A DNA stretch of 64,000 bases. It comes from Pseudomonadota bacterium. GTDB lineage: Bacteria; Pseudomonadota; Alphaproteobacteria; Micavibrionales; CSBR16-224. This document shows, piece by piece, positions 35,656 to 44,451 of this stretch (its first letter is position 1; each line of letters begins with the position of its first letter). The position numbers and the translations under genes are program-made. The DNA lies in contig CP053449.1 in the NCBI GenBank assembly GCA_013285465.1, positions 1,381,540-1,445,539 on the forward strand. Reading direction: 5' to 3'. The notes under the pieces were generated by a model that was not told where the DNA came from, did not search any database, and was given only the letters and a program-made list of their open reading frames with translations.

Positions 35656-38268
35656 ATGAGGGATATGTCGTTTTATAATTTGCCCAAATCAACACGCCGT
35701 CTTTTAAGATTCAGCCAGTGCCGGCTGTTTCTGACCAGCTTTGTGATTGAAATATGGCCCGTGCTGACGCTGCCGTTATTTTATCTCGGTCTTGGCCTGC
35801 TGGATCTATTCTCCTATATGCCGTGGTGGCTTCATGCTTTGACCCTGCTGGCCTTTATCGGCACAATGCTGTTTTTCATCCGGCGCGCCATTCTGCGTCT
35901 GAAATGGCCGGATGTACGGGATATCATGCGCAAACTGGAAATCTCCTCCCATGTCGCACACCGCCCCTTGAACAACCTGACAGATCATCTTTTCCACGGA
36001 ACGCGCAGCGAAGACCAAAAGCTGTTGTGGAAAAAGCATCTGCTGCGTGCGCGGGAGCAGTTGACGCAGATTCGGCTGTTGCAGCCCGACCGCTCCTTAA
36101 AACAGCAGGACCCGCGGCGCCTCGGTTTTCTGGCCATCCTTATTTTCGCTGTCGGATTTTATTTTGCCGGTGATAACCGCAATATGCGCATCACGCAGGC
36201 TTTGACACCGCCGCAGGAAATGGCGGAGATCGTCACACCGTCATGGCAACCGCCTTTGATGGAAGTGACCGCATGGGTCACACCGCCCGCCTATGCCGGC
36301 GGCGAAGCGCAATATCTGCACAGCGGTCCGTTAAAAAGCATCGGTGGTAAAATCACCCTGCCGCAGGATAGTACGCTGACCATGCATATTTCAAAAACCC
36401 GCCACTTCCCGCCGCGAATCTATGTGGATGGTGCCCGCAAAGACCTGATCTTCAACAATGAAGGCCATTACAGTATTGATATCGACTTTACGGAGGCCGG
36501 AGTCTTCGAAGTTGTGATGAAGCGCTTTTTTCTGACGCGGGCACATTGGACGGTGACCTCCGTTCCCGATCAGGCACCGCAGATCAAGCTGGAAGAAAAA
36601 GCCGCCGAAGTTGAAAGTCAGGAAATAGAATGGTCCTACAGTGCTGCGGATGATTACGGCATCGCCAAGCTGGACATGTATATCAGCCCCGATTCTTCCC
36701 TGCAGAGCAAACTGGATAAAGCGCCGCTGACACCGGAGGAAAAACGGCAATACCACTTCCCGATCGCCGTCCCGCAGGACCCGCCCTTACGACAGCTCGC
36801 GGAAACGCGCACCACCGATATGACGGAATCGGTCTTTGCCGGACAAGCTGTTGTTCTCAGCATTCTCGGCGAGGATACGGGCGGACAAATCGGACAAAGC
36901 AACCCTTTTAAAACCGTCCTACCGATGCGCCAGTTCAAACATCCGGTCGCCAAGGCACTGGTCGAAATCCGCCAGACGCTGGCATGGTCGGATAATGCCG
37001 CAGAGCGCTTGAACGCATGGACACGCCTGCGCGGCATCGCCACCGCCCCTGACCAGTACCGCGATGACATCACGGTCTTTCTGGCGCTGAGCGTTGCGCA
37101 TATGACGCTGGAGCGGCTTGTCGCCTCACCCTATTCCCGCATGAACCAGAAAACGGAAGATCAATGGCTGAAACGCCTGAAAAACGTGCGCGAACTGTTG
37201 TGGAAAACCGCCTTACATATTGAGGACGGCAGTCTGGCTGTCGCCGCACGTGATTTGCGCAATGCACTGGAACAACTGGCTGAAAAAATGGAAAAAGGCG
37301 ACATGACGGAAGAGGAGTTCCAAAAACTGGCCGCCGAAATGCAGGAAACCATGGCGCGTTACATGCAGGCACTCAGCGAGGAATTGCGGGAGAAAATGCA
37401 AAACGAACAAAAAAGCAGTCAGGAAAATCAGCAAATGTCACAGGAGCTGATGGACCGTCTGGCTGAAAAAATGGATGTCGGCAGCATGTTCCAGCAATGG
37501 CAGCAGATGTCCGAAGGCGGCTCGAAAGAAAACATGCAGAAAATGATCGAGCAAATGCGTAAATTCATGGAACAGATGGATCCGGAAAAGCTGAAAAACG
37601 CCCGCCCCTTCGATAACAAAGAATTTGAAAATATCGGCGATCTGCAAAAACTGATCGAACAGCAGCAGGAGCTGATTGAAAAAACGCAGGAAGAAAAAGA
37701 CCGCCAGGAACAGAAACAGGAACAAAAGAAAGATCAGCAGGGCAAGCAGGAGAAAAAAGAACCGCAGAACAAGAAAGACGGTGATAAAAGCAAGGAACTG
37801 GCCAAAAAGCAGGGCGAAATCCGCAAAGAACTTGGCGATATCAGCAAGAAAATGGATGAAAAACTGGGCGAAGTTCCCGAACCGATGGCCGAGGCAGATC
37901 AATTCATGAAACAGGCCGGCGACGGCTTGGAAGAACCGGATATTCCCGCCGCCCTGAAAAGTGAGCAGGAAGCTCTGGAAGCCCTGCAAAAAGGTATGGA
38001 TCAGGAGCTGGAACGCCTTGCCGACCTGCTGGAAAATGTCATGATGATCGGCAGCGGCGGGCAACCGCAAGGACCGCAAGACGGCGAGCGCGACCCGCTG
38101 GGACGTCAGGACGGTGACAATATCGACACCTCTGACCTTGATTTGCCGGATGAGAAAGAGCGCACAAAGATTCAGGAAATCATCCGCGAATTGCGCCAGC
38201 GCTCAAATGATTATCAGCGTCCCGATTTCGAAAAAGAATATTACGACCGCCTGCTTGAACGCTTCTAG
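35656..38268 (+). CDS. TIGR02302/DUF4175 family membrane protein with glutamine-rich coiled coil
   Basis: 870 residues. Three N-terminal membrane helices (about 24-45, 50-70 and 155-172) precede a large periplasmic-looking beta-rich region and a long Glu/Gln/Lys/Met coiled coil (about 535-800). The C-terminal RDPLGRQDGDN and IPDEKER-like LPDEKERTKIQEIIRELRQR and the ending YYDRLLERF are typical of this alphaproteobacterial family, which is of unknown function and often sits by lysA. The stop shares CTAG with the convergent gene's stop. Confidence 0.85.
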   Translation: MRDMSFYNLPKSTRRLLRFSQCRLFLTSFVIEIWPVLTLPLFYLGLGLLDLFSYMPWWLHALTLLAFIGTMLFFIRRAILRLKWPDVRDIMRKLEISSHVAHRPLNNLTDHLFHGTRSEDQKLLWKKHLLRAREQLTQIRLLQPDRSLKQQDPRRLGFLAILIFAVGFYFAGDNRNMRITQALTPPQEMAEIVTPSWQPPLMEVTAWVTPPAYAGGEAQYLHSGPLKSIGGKITLPQDSTLTMHISKTRHFPPRIYVDGARKDLIFNNEGHYSIDIDFTEAGVFEVVMKRFFLTRAHWTVTSVPDQAPQIKLEEKAAEVESQEIEWSYSAADDYGIAKLDMYISPDSSLQSKLDKAPLTPEEKRQYHFPIAVPQDPPLRQLAETRTTDMTESVFAGQAVVLSILGEDTGGQIGQSNPFKTVLPMRQFKHPVAKALVEIRQTLAWSDNAAERLNAWTRLRGIATAPDQYRDDITVFLALSVAHMTLERLVASPYSRMNQKTEDQWLKRLKNVRELLWKTALHIEDGSLAVAARDLRNALEQLAEKMEKGDMTEEEFQKLAAEMQETMARYMQALSEELREKMQNEQKSSQENQQMSQELMDRLAEKMDVGSMFQQWQQMSEGGSKENMQKMIEQMRKFMEQMDPEKLKNARPFDNKEFENIGDLQKLIEQQQELIEKTQEEKDRQEQKQEQKKDQQGKQEKKEPQNKKDGDKSKELAKKQGEIRKELGDISKKMDEKLGEVPEPMAEADQFMKQAGDGLEEPDIPAALKSEQEALEALQKGMDQELERLADLLENVMMIGSGGQPQGPQDGERDPLGRQDGDNIDTSDLDLPDEKERTKIQEIIRELRQRSNDYQRPDFEKEYYDRLLERF

Positions 38269-40568
38269 CGTTTGTTGCCGCGGCCTTTGCCTTTCTTCGG
38301 CCCCTGGTTTTTCGGGGGTGTTTTTTTTGCGCAGGATTCGATCTTTTTCTGGAATGCCGCAATATCTTCCTTTAATTCCTCAGACATCGGCGGCGGTTTG
38401 ATACCGCAACGTTTATCCATCATATCCGCCTGTTGCCATTGAATGATCGAAGACGGCAGTTCAATTGCGCCGGGCGGCGGCGTTAAAGCACCGGTCTTGG
38501 CATCCGCATCAATACGGAACAATGTCCGTCCCTGATAATCATCCAGACGCAAACGCCCATATGTAATGCCAAGACGTTGCTGCAAATCGTCCTGCGTCGG
38601 CTCTGCCGGAAAGCTGCGCATTTTTTTGGCATTTTCACGGCCTTCATCCGTGCTTTCATCCGGAACACAGTCAAATTTCGTCACATCATAGATTTTACCG
38701 TCATCATCGACTTGCGATGCACGGTGCCGATTTTGCTGCAGCCAGTTTTCCGGCACTTTCTCAGAGAATTCGACATGGTGAATTTCGCCGGACATCGAAA
38801 AACCATAGCTGCCACTGCCGCCAACCGCTTTGATGAAATCCTTACGCAGTTTCGAAACCTTGTTTTTTTCCTGCAGATAATCCTGATAGATTTTATCCGA
38901 CTGCCCTGCGGGGAGGAAATAACGCCGCTCCGCATGGTCATTGTCAGGACGTTGATAACTGTAATCATCCGGCAAAGCTCTGCCTTCCTGACGCAGCATC
39001 ATATGCGGCTCATACATATCCCCGCACATGCTGCGGAAATCGTAATATTCCTTTTTCGACAAACGCGCACTATCCGTCGGACGGAAAACGTCACCTTTAT
39101 AATCGGCGGGCGATTCAATCAGGAACTGGTTGCGCAGTACATGCACAAAGGGCCATTCGCGATAGGCGCGCGGATAGGCGTCTTTTTCCTTACGGACACC
39201 GATAATCGGCTCGTCACCGAAAACATCTTCAAATGATTTGTAATCAGGGTAAGACAGGCGCGCAAACAGTTTTTTCTGTTCTTCCGGTGCATTTTTACCC
39301 GGACGGTAAACGCCGGGGCGGTTTTTGACTTCAACCCAGTCCTCCGGCGGCTCGACATTCTCCATCCCCTGATAATGCGGGTACAAAGGTGCCCAGTCAC
39401 AGCGGATACCAACGATCTTTCCTTCGTCATATTCGGGATGAAACTGGCTTTTATAGGTCGAGAACTGCTGTCCGCCGACATTAAAGCTGTTACTGACATC
39501 AGGCTCGCCGAACAGAATCAATTCAAGCGCTTTCTGGTTTTTATAAAGGTCTTTTTCCGCACGCAGAATCTCTTCCAAAACGGCCTTCGAGCGGCCTTCG
39601 GCACGGAAAACCGTCTCACAATACAGGTCTTCCAGCGCCGGCGGCGGGTCCAGCGGCGGGCGAATACCGATCTGGCGGTCAAAATCATCTGCCGCGACCC
39701 AGTAATATTCGGCCGCATCAACGCGTTTCACCGATTCGACACGCGCAACAAGCCCCGCATCATAATCCGGATCGCCGAAAATGTTTTTCAACGCATCTTC
39801 CTGTTGCTTTGCGTCGTCAATCTGCCCCAGATCGCGCTCACGGTCGATCGGCAGCTGTACATAGTTTTTGACATTGCGGTAAACAAGATAGGATGCCGCC
39901 TTATAGTCGGAGAATTGCGGCAAAGTCTTGCCGTCATCGGAAACCAGCATTTTAAACAGCGGGTCATGCTGCACGGCGGCCGTACCGCCCTGCTCGGCTT
40001 TTTTAAAGAATTTCCGCAGCTTGTTCGTCATATCGACAGGTGCACGGTAATAACGTGTTTCATTTCCGCCCGAAAAAGCGGGAGAAACGGCAACATGCTG
40101 TGATGTACGCGCATCATAATCCGACGGCATATGCGTGCCGAAACGCGGTTTCAGCCCCAATGCGTCATTCATCGGCCGCGGATCCGCCCAGCCGCCGCCA
40201 TGCGCCAGATAGGATTTCACATATGCGGCTTCTTTATCAGAGAGTTTTTCCGCATCCGGCGGCGGCGTATGGTTGCCATTATAATCAACGGGCACTTCCA
40301 CCACATATTCTTTCACGCCGCCGGTAAAGGGCAGCTCATATACTTGCGGCGCGGCCAGATAGGGGCGCGGATGCGCATCTTCGGCCAAATGGATTTGTAC
40401 CGCCGTCGGCTTCAGAATACCGAGCGTTTCCAGCCCTTCCAGCACGGTTGCCGTCGAAGACGAAGGCTGCTGTAGCAGATAGTCCGGACGGATTTGTTCC
40501 ACAGCCTCAAGGGAGCGCCCTTTCGCGCGGTAATATACGTAATTGTCTCGATCGGAAACATTGACCAT
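38265..40568 (-). CDS. Large repeat-containing protein of unknown function
   Basis: 767 residues, no signal peptide or membrane helix, rich in Tyr, Asp, Pro and Lys. I recognise no known domain. It has internal repeats: residues 62-195 (starting AEDAHPRPY, then PADYNG/VDYNG and LSDKEAAYV) are related to 461-585 (EKDAYPRAYREW, SPADYKGDVF, LSKKEYYDF), and residues 290-315 (WVAADDFDRQIGIRPP) to 711-735 (WQQADMMDKRCGIKPP). GDPDYD and GDEPII recur with spacing. The last about 20 residues are Lys/Gly/Pro-rich. ATG after AAAGGT. Convergent with the TIGR02302 gene, sharing CTAG. Confidence 0.7.
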   Translation of the reverse strand: MVNVSDRDNYVYYRAKGRSLEAVEQIRPDYLLQQPSSSTATVLEGLETLGILKPTAVQIHLAEDAHPRPYLAAPQVYELPFTGGVKEYVVEVPVDYNGNHTPPPDAEKLSDKEAAYVKSYLAHGGGWADPRPMNDALGLKPRFGTHMPSDYDARTSQHVAVSPAFSGGNETRYYRAPVDMTNKLRKFFKKAEQGGTAAVQHDPLFKMLVSDDGKTLPQFSDYKAASYLVYRNVKNYVQLPIDRERDLGQIDDAKQQEDALKNIFGDPDYDAGLVARVESVKRVDAAEYYWVAADDFDRQIGIRPPLDPPPALEDLYCETVFRAEGRSKAVLEEILRAEKDLYKNQKALELILFGEPDVSNSFNVGGQQFSTYKSQFHPEYDEGKIVGIRCDWAPLYPHYQGMENVEPPEDWVEVKNRPGVYRPGKNAPEEQKKLFARLSYPDYKSFEDVFGDEPIIGVRKEKDAYPRAYREWPFVHVLRNQFLIESPADYKGDVFRPTDSARLSKKEYYDFRSMCGDMYEPHMMLRQEGRALPDDYSYQRPDNDHAERRYFLPAGQSDKIYQDYLQEKNKVSKLRKDFIKAVGGSGSYGFSMSGEIHHVEFSEKVPENWLQQNRHRASQVDDDGKIYDVTKFDCVPDESTDEGRENAKKMRSFPAEPTQDDLQQRLGITYGRLRLDDYQGRTLFRIDADAKTGALTPPPGAIELPSSIIQWQQADMMDKRCGIKPPPMSEELKEDIAAFQKKIESCAKKTPPKNQGPKKGKGRGNKR

Positions 40569-40615
40569 TTGCCCATACCTTTCATTGGTATCTTAAATCA
40601 TAAATATGCATATAA

Positions 40616-40644
40616 TACATAATAAGAATACGTAAGAAAGTCAA
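40616..40644 (-). promoter_or_regulatory. Candidate promoter for the repeat protein
   Basis: Minus strand TTGACT (40639-40644, 5 of 6), 17-base spacer, TATGTA (40616-40621, 3 of 6). The surrounding gap 40569-40796 is strongly AT-rich and divergent, serving both the repeat protein and the lipoprotein at 40797. Confidence 0.35.
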
Positions 40645-40796
40645 GCTGTCAGCAGGCATGATTTGCCATTGTATAATTGTTTTTTAAGAGTTATTGCATC
40701 TTTCCGCTTGTTCTAGCATGATGAAATATATAGTATGTGGAATCGTTAAGGGTTTGACAAACAATTCAGATAATTGAACGACTTAGGACATTAACC

Positions 40797-42143
40797 ATGA
40801 CAAAACGCGTTTCTTTTCTGGCCATCCCGGCTTTGATGGCATGTCTGCTGACCGCAGGCTGCGCAACCGATGGCTGGAGCACAACACAGGCTGAGCCTGC
40901 CTCTGACAAGACAGCACAGATGGCACAAACGGCTGATTCCACGCGGCCTTCACTGGTTGTAAAAGACAAAAATTCAACGGTTTTATACCGTCCCGGCTCC
41001 CGCGACAGCTACACGGGTACGGCAATGCCCGCCGCCGCGCCGCCGCCTGTCGAAACAGAGGTTGCTGCTTATAAAGGCATGTCTCCGGAACCGGATATGG
41101 CCGGATACGGCACAAAAACCGTTTCCAAACCCGCTCTGAAAGAGCCGGTTATAACAGATAGCTGGGAGCCCATGTCCCATGACACGGTACAGAAACTTCC
41201 CATTCAAACCCCGCGCATTGACACATTGGTCGGACGCAAGGTTCAGGAAATGTATCAGGAACTGCAAGCTCTGCAGGATGAAGTCAATAAACACGACTCG
41301 CATCTGACCAATTTGCAGATGCAGGGCGACAGCATTGCCGGCGCTTATTACGGCATGACGGGCGAGCTGAGCGCACGTCTGCAATCCGGCACCACTCCCG
41401 GTAACCCGGAAATGCTGGAAATGTGGAACAGTGCCGGCGAACAGCTGGATAAGCTTTCCGCGCAATCCAAAGATCTGACGCGTCTGTCGAATGATATCGC
41501 CAATACGGCATCACGCGGCGCCTTTCTGCATGATTCGACCCGTGCAACTTTCGGTCTGTCCGGTGCGGTGGAAGATGACCACACGAACCTGACGGCGCTG
41601 GAAGACATGGTCAATCAGGATATTGTGCGTATCAACCGCATGATGAATGTCGTTAATGATGAAATCAACCGCCGTAATGCCTATCTGCGGACCGAACGCC
41701 TGAACATGCAAACCCTGTCCGTTGCCATCGCCAATGGCGAGCTTTACGGTCAAAGCATGTCAAGCCGCCTGTTCTCCCGCGTTGCGGATACATCGGATGA
41801 ACGCGACCCTGCGGCAAGCTTCAATGCTGCGCCTGTCCCGGCGAAACGTCCTTTGGTGATCATCCGCTTTGACCGCCCGAATGTCCAGTATCAGCAGCCG
41901 CTTTACACGGCACTGAGCCAGGCCATGGAAAAATATCCGGGCGCACAATTCGATGTTGTGGCCGTTTCTCCGGCATCACGCAACCCTGCGGAGCAGGCTT
42001 TGGCCTCTTCTGACGCCCGCCGTAACAGCGAGGATGTTCTCAGAACCATGACACAAATGGGTGTCCCCACGAACCGCATCAGCATGGGATCGGAAACCCG
42101 CTCCAATATCGGTGCGACCGAAGTACATCTGTATATTCGCTAA
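40797..42143 (+). CDS. Lipoprotein with coiled coil and degenerate OmpA-like domain
   Basis: 448 residues. Signal peptide with lipobox LTAGC (cysteine near 22). Polar linker to about 135; then an alpha-helical region (about 140-320; MYQELQALQDEVNKHDS and later DELDKLSAQSKDL-like LDKLSAQSKDLTRLSNDIAN) of coiled-coil type. The C-terminal 100 residues (LVIIRFDRPNVQYQQPLYTAL ... TNRISMGSETR) look like an OmpA fold that lost the usual peptidoglycan-binding Asp and Arg. Shares RPSLV and GMSPEP motifs with the lipoprotein at 15296-16462, so they may be distant paralogues. Confidence 0.75.
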   Translation: MTKRVSFLAIPALMACLLTAGCATDGWSTTQAEPASDKTAQMAQTADSTRPSLVVKDKNSTVLYRPGSRDSYTGTAMPAAAPPPVETEVAAYKGMSPEPDMAGYGTKTVSKPALKEPVITDSWEPMSHDTVQKLPIQTPRIDTLVGRKVQEMYQELQALQDEVNKHDSHLTNLQMQGDSIAGAYYGMTGELSARLQSGTTPGNPEMLEMWNSAGEQLDKLSAQSKDLTRLSNDIANTASRGAFLHDSTRATFGLSGAVEDDHTNLTALEDMVNQDIVRINRMMNVVNDEINRRNAYLRTERLNMQTLSVAIANGELYGQSMSSRLFSRVADTSDERDPAASFNAAPVPAKRPLVIIRFDRPNVQYQQPLYTALSQAMEKYPGAQFDVVAVSPASRNPAEQALASSDARRNSEDVLRTMTQMGVPTNRISMGSETRSNIGATEVHLYIR

Positions 42144-42170
42144 AACAGCGAATAAGATACGGAATATAAA

Positions 42171-42198
42171 AGCGGCGCCAATTTGGCGCCGCTTTTTC
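42171..42198 (+). terminator. Bidirectional terminator between lipoprotein and fliE
   Basis: AGCGGCGCCA and TGGCGCCGCT form a perfect 10-bp stem with loop ATT. TTTTCTTT follows on the plus strand; TTTTATATT follows on the minus strand, so it may also stop fliE transcription. Confidence 0.85.
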
Positions 42199-42224
42199 TT
42201 TGTCCTGTTGAATGAGCCCCTGCC

Positions 42225-42542
42225 CTAGATCGGAGAGCGCATCACTTCCTCATAGGCGCGGATAACGCGGTCACGTATGGCCAGAACCGTTGACAGCGAC
42301 ATTTCCGCCTCTGTCGTGGCCTGCAGGACATCCGTGATATTCGCCTTGCCCGCAACTGCCGCGGCTGAAACACGCTCACTATTGCGCTGCGTCTCAACCG
42401 TGTTCTGGATTGTGTTTTTAAGAATGTCACCGAAGCTGGGGCCTTGTTGTCCGGCGGTTTTGCCGCTGTCCGGCATCGCCATGCCTTGTTTGATTCGCGC
42501 AATTGCATCCGTATAGGCCTGCGCACCTTTGATATCAGCCAT
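42225..42542 (-). CDS. fliE: Flagellar hook-basal body protein FliE
   Basis: 105 residues. Joins the MS ring to the rod. The C-terminal TTEAEMSLSTVLAIRDRVIRAYEEVMRSPI is the family signature. Last visible gene of flgB-flgC-fliE; fliQ, which often follows, is absent here, where a terminator and a convergent lipoprotein gene follow. Confidence 0.95.
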   Translation of the reverse strand: MADIKGAQAYTDAIARIKQGMAMPDSGKTAGQQGPSFGDILKNTIQNTVETQRNSERVSAAAVAGKANITDVLQATTEAEMSLSTVLAIRDRVIRAYEEVMRSPI

Positions 42543-42596
42543 TATCCCTACTCTCTCCCTGTTTTATGATCCGTCTTATTTTATTATTATCCGTTT

Positions 42597-43007
42597 TTAA
42601 GAGCGCAGCAGATCAATCGTCCGCACCAGCATGCTACGCGTCATATCGATAATCCCCAGATTCGCCTCATAGCTGCGCTGTGCCTCCCGCATATCCATCA
42701 TCTCAATCAACGGATTAACATTCGGATAGCTGACATAGCCGTTCTTATCCGCCGCAGGGTGCTGCGGGTCATGCTTCAGTTTGAATTCCGACTGATCTTT
42801 TACAACCTTATCAACTGTTACGAAATTCACACCCTTATTGCGCTCTAAAACATTTTTGAATGTCACGATCTGGCGCTGATACGGGTCTTCCCCCGGTTTG
42901 CTGCCTGTTGTTTCGGAATTGGCCAGATTCTGCGAAATCACCCGCATACGGATACCTTGCGCGCGCATACCCTTTGCAGCGACTTCCATGGCGTTTAACA
43001 AATCCAT
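42597..43007 (-). CDS. flgC: Flagellar basal-body rod protein FlgC
   Basis: 136 residues, usual size. MRVISQNLANSETTGSKPGEDPYQRQIVTF near the N terminus and the C-terminal EAQRSYEANLGIIDMTRSMLVRTIDLL are family marks. Forms the proximal rod with FlgB, FlgF and FliE. Confidence 0.96.
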   Translation of the reverse strand: MDLLNAMEVAAKGMRAQGIRMRVISQNLANSETTGSKPGEDPYQRQIVTFKNVLERNKGVNFVTVDKVVKDQSEFKLKHDPQHPAADKNGYVSYPNVNPLIEMMDMREAQRSYEANLGIIDMTRSMLVRTIDLLRS

Positions 43008-43035
43008 TTGACGGCCTCCTTATTCCTAAAGCCCG

Positions 43036-43476
43036 TTATTGACCGCTGCCGCGTATCGCGGTGCGGAGCAAGTTGACGTTTTTCTGATAAAGGCTGGTAA
43101 TCATCCGGTGATCCACCGCCAGTTCATTCGCTTTTAACAGCTGCTCTTCCAAAATCACACCATTGCCTGAAGGCGCTGTTTCATAAACTTCCCGCTGGGC
43201 GATATGGCGCTTATCTGCCGCCCCATCTGCGCTGCCGCCTTGATGGCCGCTTTGTGTTGTTTTGAGTGTCAGACGGTAACTGCCGCCTGTTCCGCCAAAC
43301 GGAATACGGCTGCTGCTGCCTTGCAACAGCTCCCGAAAATCCGGCTCTTTCAAATCGCGCGGTACATAGTTCGGGGTATCGGCATTGGCAATGTTTTCGG
43401 CCAAGACCTTTTGACGTTCGGTCTGCCAATCCATTTTTTTATACATCGCCTGAAAGAGTGCGAGGTCATTCGGCAT
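43036..43476 (-). CDS. flgB: Flagellar basal-body rod protein FlgB
   Basis: 146 residues from the ATG at 43476 (AAGGTAGG upstream; an upstream TTG is unlikely). QKVLAENIANADTPNYVPRDL is the rod-protein motif and the C-terminal helix HRMITSLYQKNVNLLRTAIRG is typical. First gene of the small rod operon. Confidence 0.95.
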   Translation of the reverse strand: MPNDLALFQAMYKKMDWQTERQKVLAENIANADTPNYVPRDLKEPDFRELLQGSSSRIPFGGTGGSYRLTLKTTQSGHQGGSADGAADKRHIAQREVYETAPSGNGVILEEQLLKANELAVDHRMITSLYQKNVNLLRTAIRGSGQ

Positions 43477-43670
43477 GTCAAAACCTACCTTATCTTTCAA
43501 TACTTCGTTTACCGTTCAAAATACGGAACAGATGTCACCAAAACAAACCGTCTTCATTGCAAAGACCGGCAACATAATAGACAACGAGAGCAGATTCCCG
43601 AGAAAAGAACCTACAACTTCAGTATCGCATAACTGCATTAAGAAGTCATTAACTTATCGCCGGAAGCCGC

Positions 43671-44432
43671 CTATTCCTTGACGGCCAACAATTTAATGCC
43701 CGGCTTGAAGCTGATTTGGAAGCGGCGGACTTTCAGCCCGTGACGCGCCAGCAGCGTTGCAATCCCCTTGCGGGTAAAATATGTCAGATGCTCAGGCGGC
43801 ACGACCTGCCCCCATGTGGAAAAGTTCTTCGGCACAAGGAAATGGCCGCCATCAGGCATTGTCATATAAGCCACACCGCCTTTCGATAGCAGGGTGGCGA
43901 TGGAGCGGACGAAACTTTCCGGATCCGGCACATGTTCGATCACTTCACTGGTATAAACCATATCGAATTTCACACCCGTTTCCGCCATTTCTTCCACGGA
44001 AAGCTGTTGGAAGCCGCCCGCTTCGGGGAACTCCTTCCCGGCAATCTCTACGGCGGCACCGTCAATATCGATTCCCATCGCATCCAGCCCCAAAGAGGAT
44101 GCCGAGGCAACCGTATAACCGACATTACAGCCGACATCCAGAAAACGTTTTCCGGGCGGCGACAATTGCAGCATTTTCTGCACCCGCTTGCGCGTACGGC
44201 GCAATTTGCTTTCTTTCTTGCTTAGATAGCTGTCATTGGCTTTGTAGTCCTGATAATACTCGTTCAGCTCTTTCATCGTCGGCCAGGGCGACACCACAAC
44301 CGTGCCGCAGGATGTACAGCGCATCAGGTCAAAGCGGTCTTTCTCACCCACCTTCTGAAGATCTTCTGATAAACATGCGCGGCAAAAGACATGTTCCTGT
44401 GCGTCACCTTTTGTTTTCAGCTCTGTATTCAT
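43671..44432 (-). CDS. SAM-dependent methyltransferase with N-terminal zinc-ribbon-like cysteines
   Basis: 253 residues from the ATG at 44432 (AAGGA upstream; an earlier in-frame start inside the glycerophosphodiesterase 3' end is rejected). CRAC near 14 and CTSC near 36 form a CxxC/CxxC pair; the methyltransferase fold has RFLDVGCNVGYTVA and IEHVPDPESF motifs, as in C-methyltransferases of sugar or LPS modification. Substrate unknown. Confidence 0.85.
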   Translation of the reverse strand: MNTELKTKGDAQEHVFCRACLSEDLQKVGEKDRFDLMRCTSCGTVVVSPWPTMKELNEYYQDYKANDSYLSKKESKLRRTRKRVQKMLQLSPPGKRFLDVGCNVGYTVASASSLGLDAMGIDIDGAAVEIAGKEFPEAGGFQQLSVEEMAETGVKFDMVYTSEVIEHVPDPESFVRSIATLLSKGGVAYMTMPDGGHFLVPKNFSTWGQVVPPEHLTYFTRKGIATLLARHGLKVRRFQISFKPGIKLLAVKE

Positions 44433-44451
44433 TTGAGAATTCCTTTTTCTA

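Noticed and set aside
43477..43670. A possible sigma-54 promoter upstream of flgB
   Set aside because: GG and GC elements are present, but their spacing is far from the GG-N10-GC rule.
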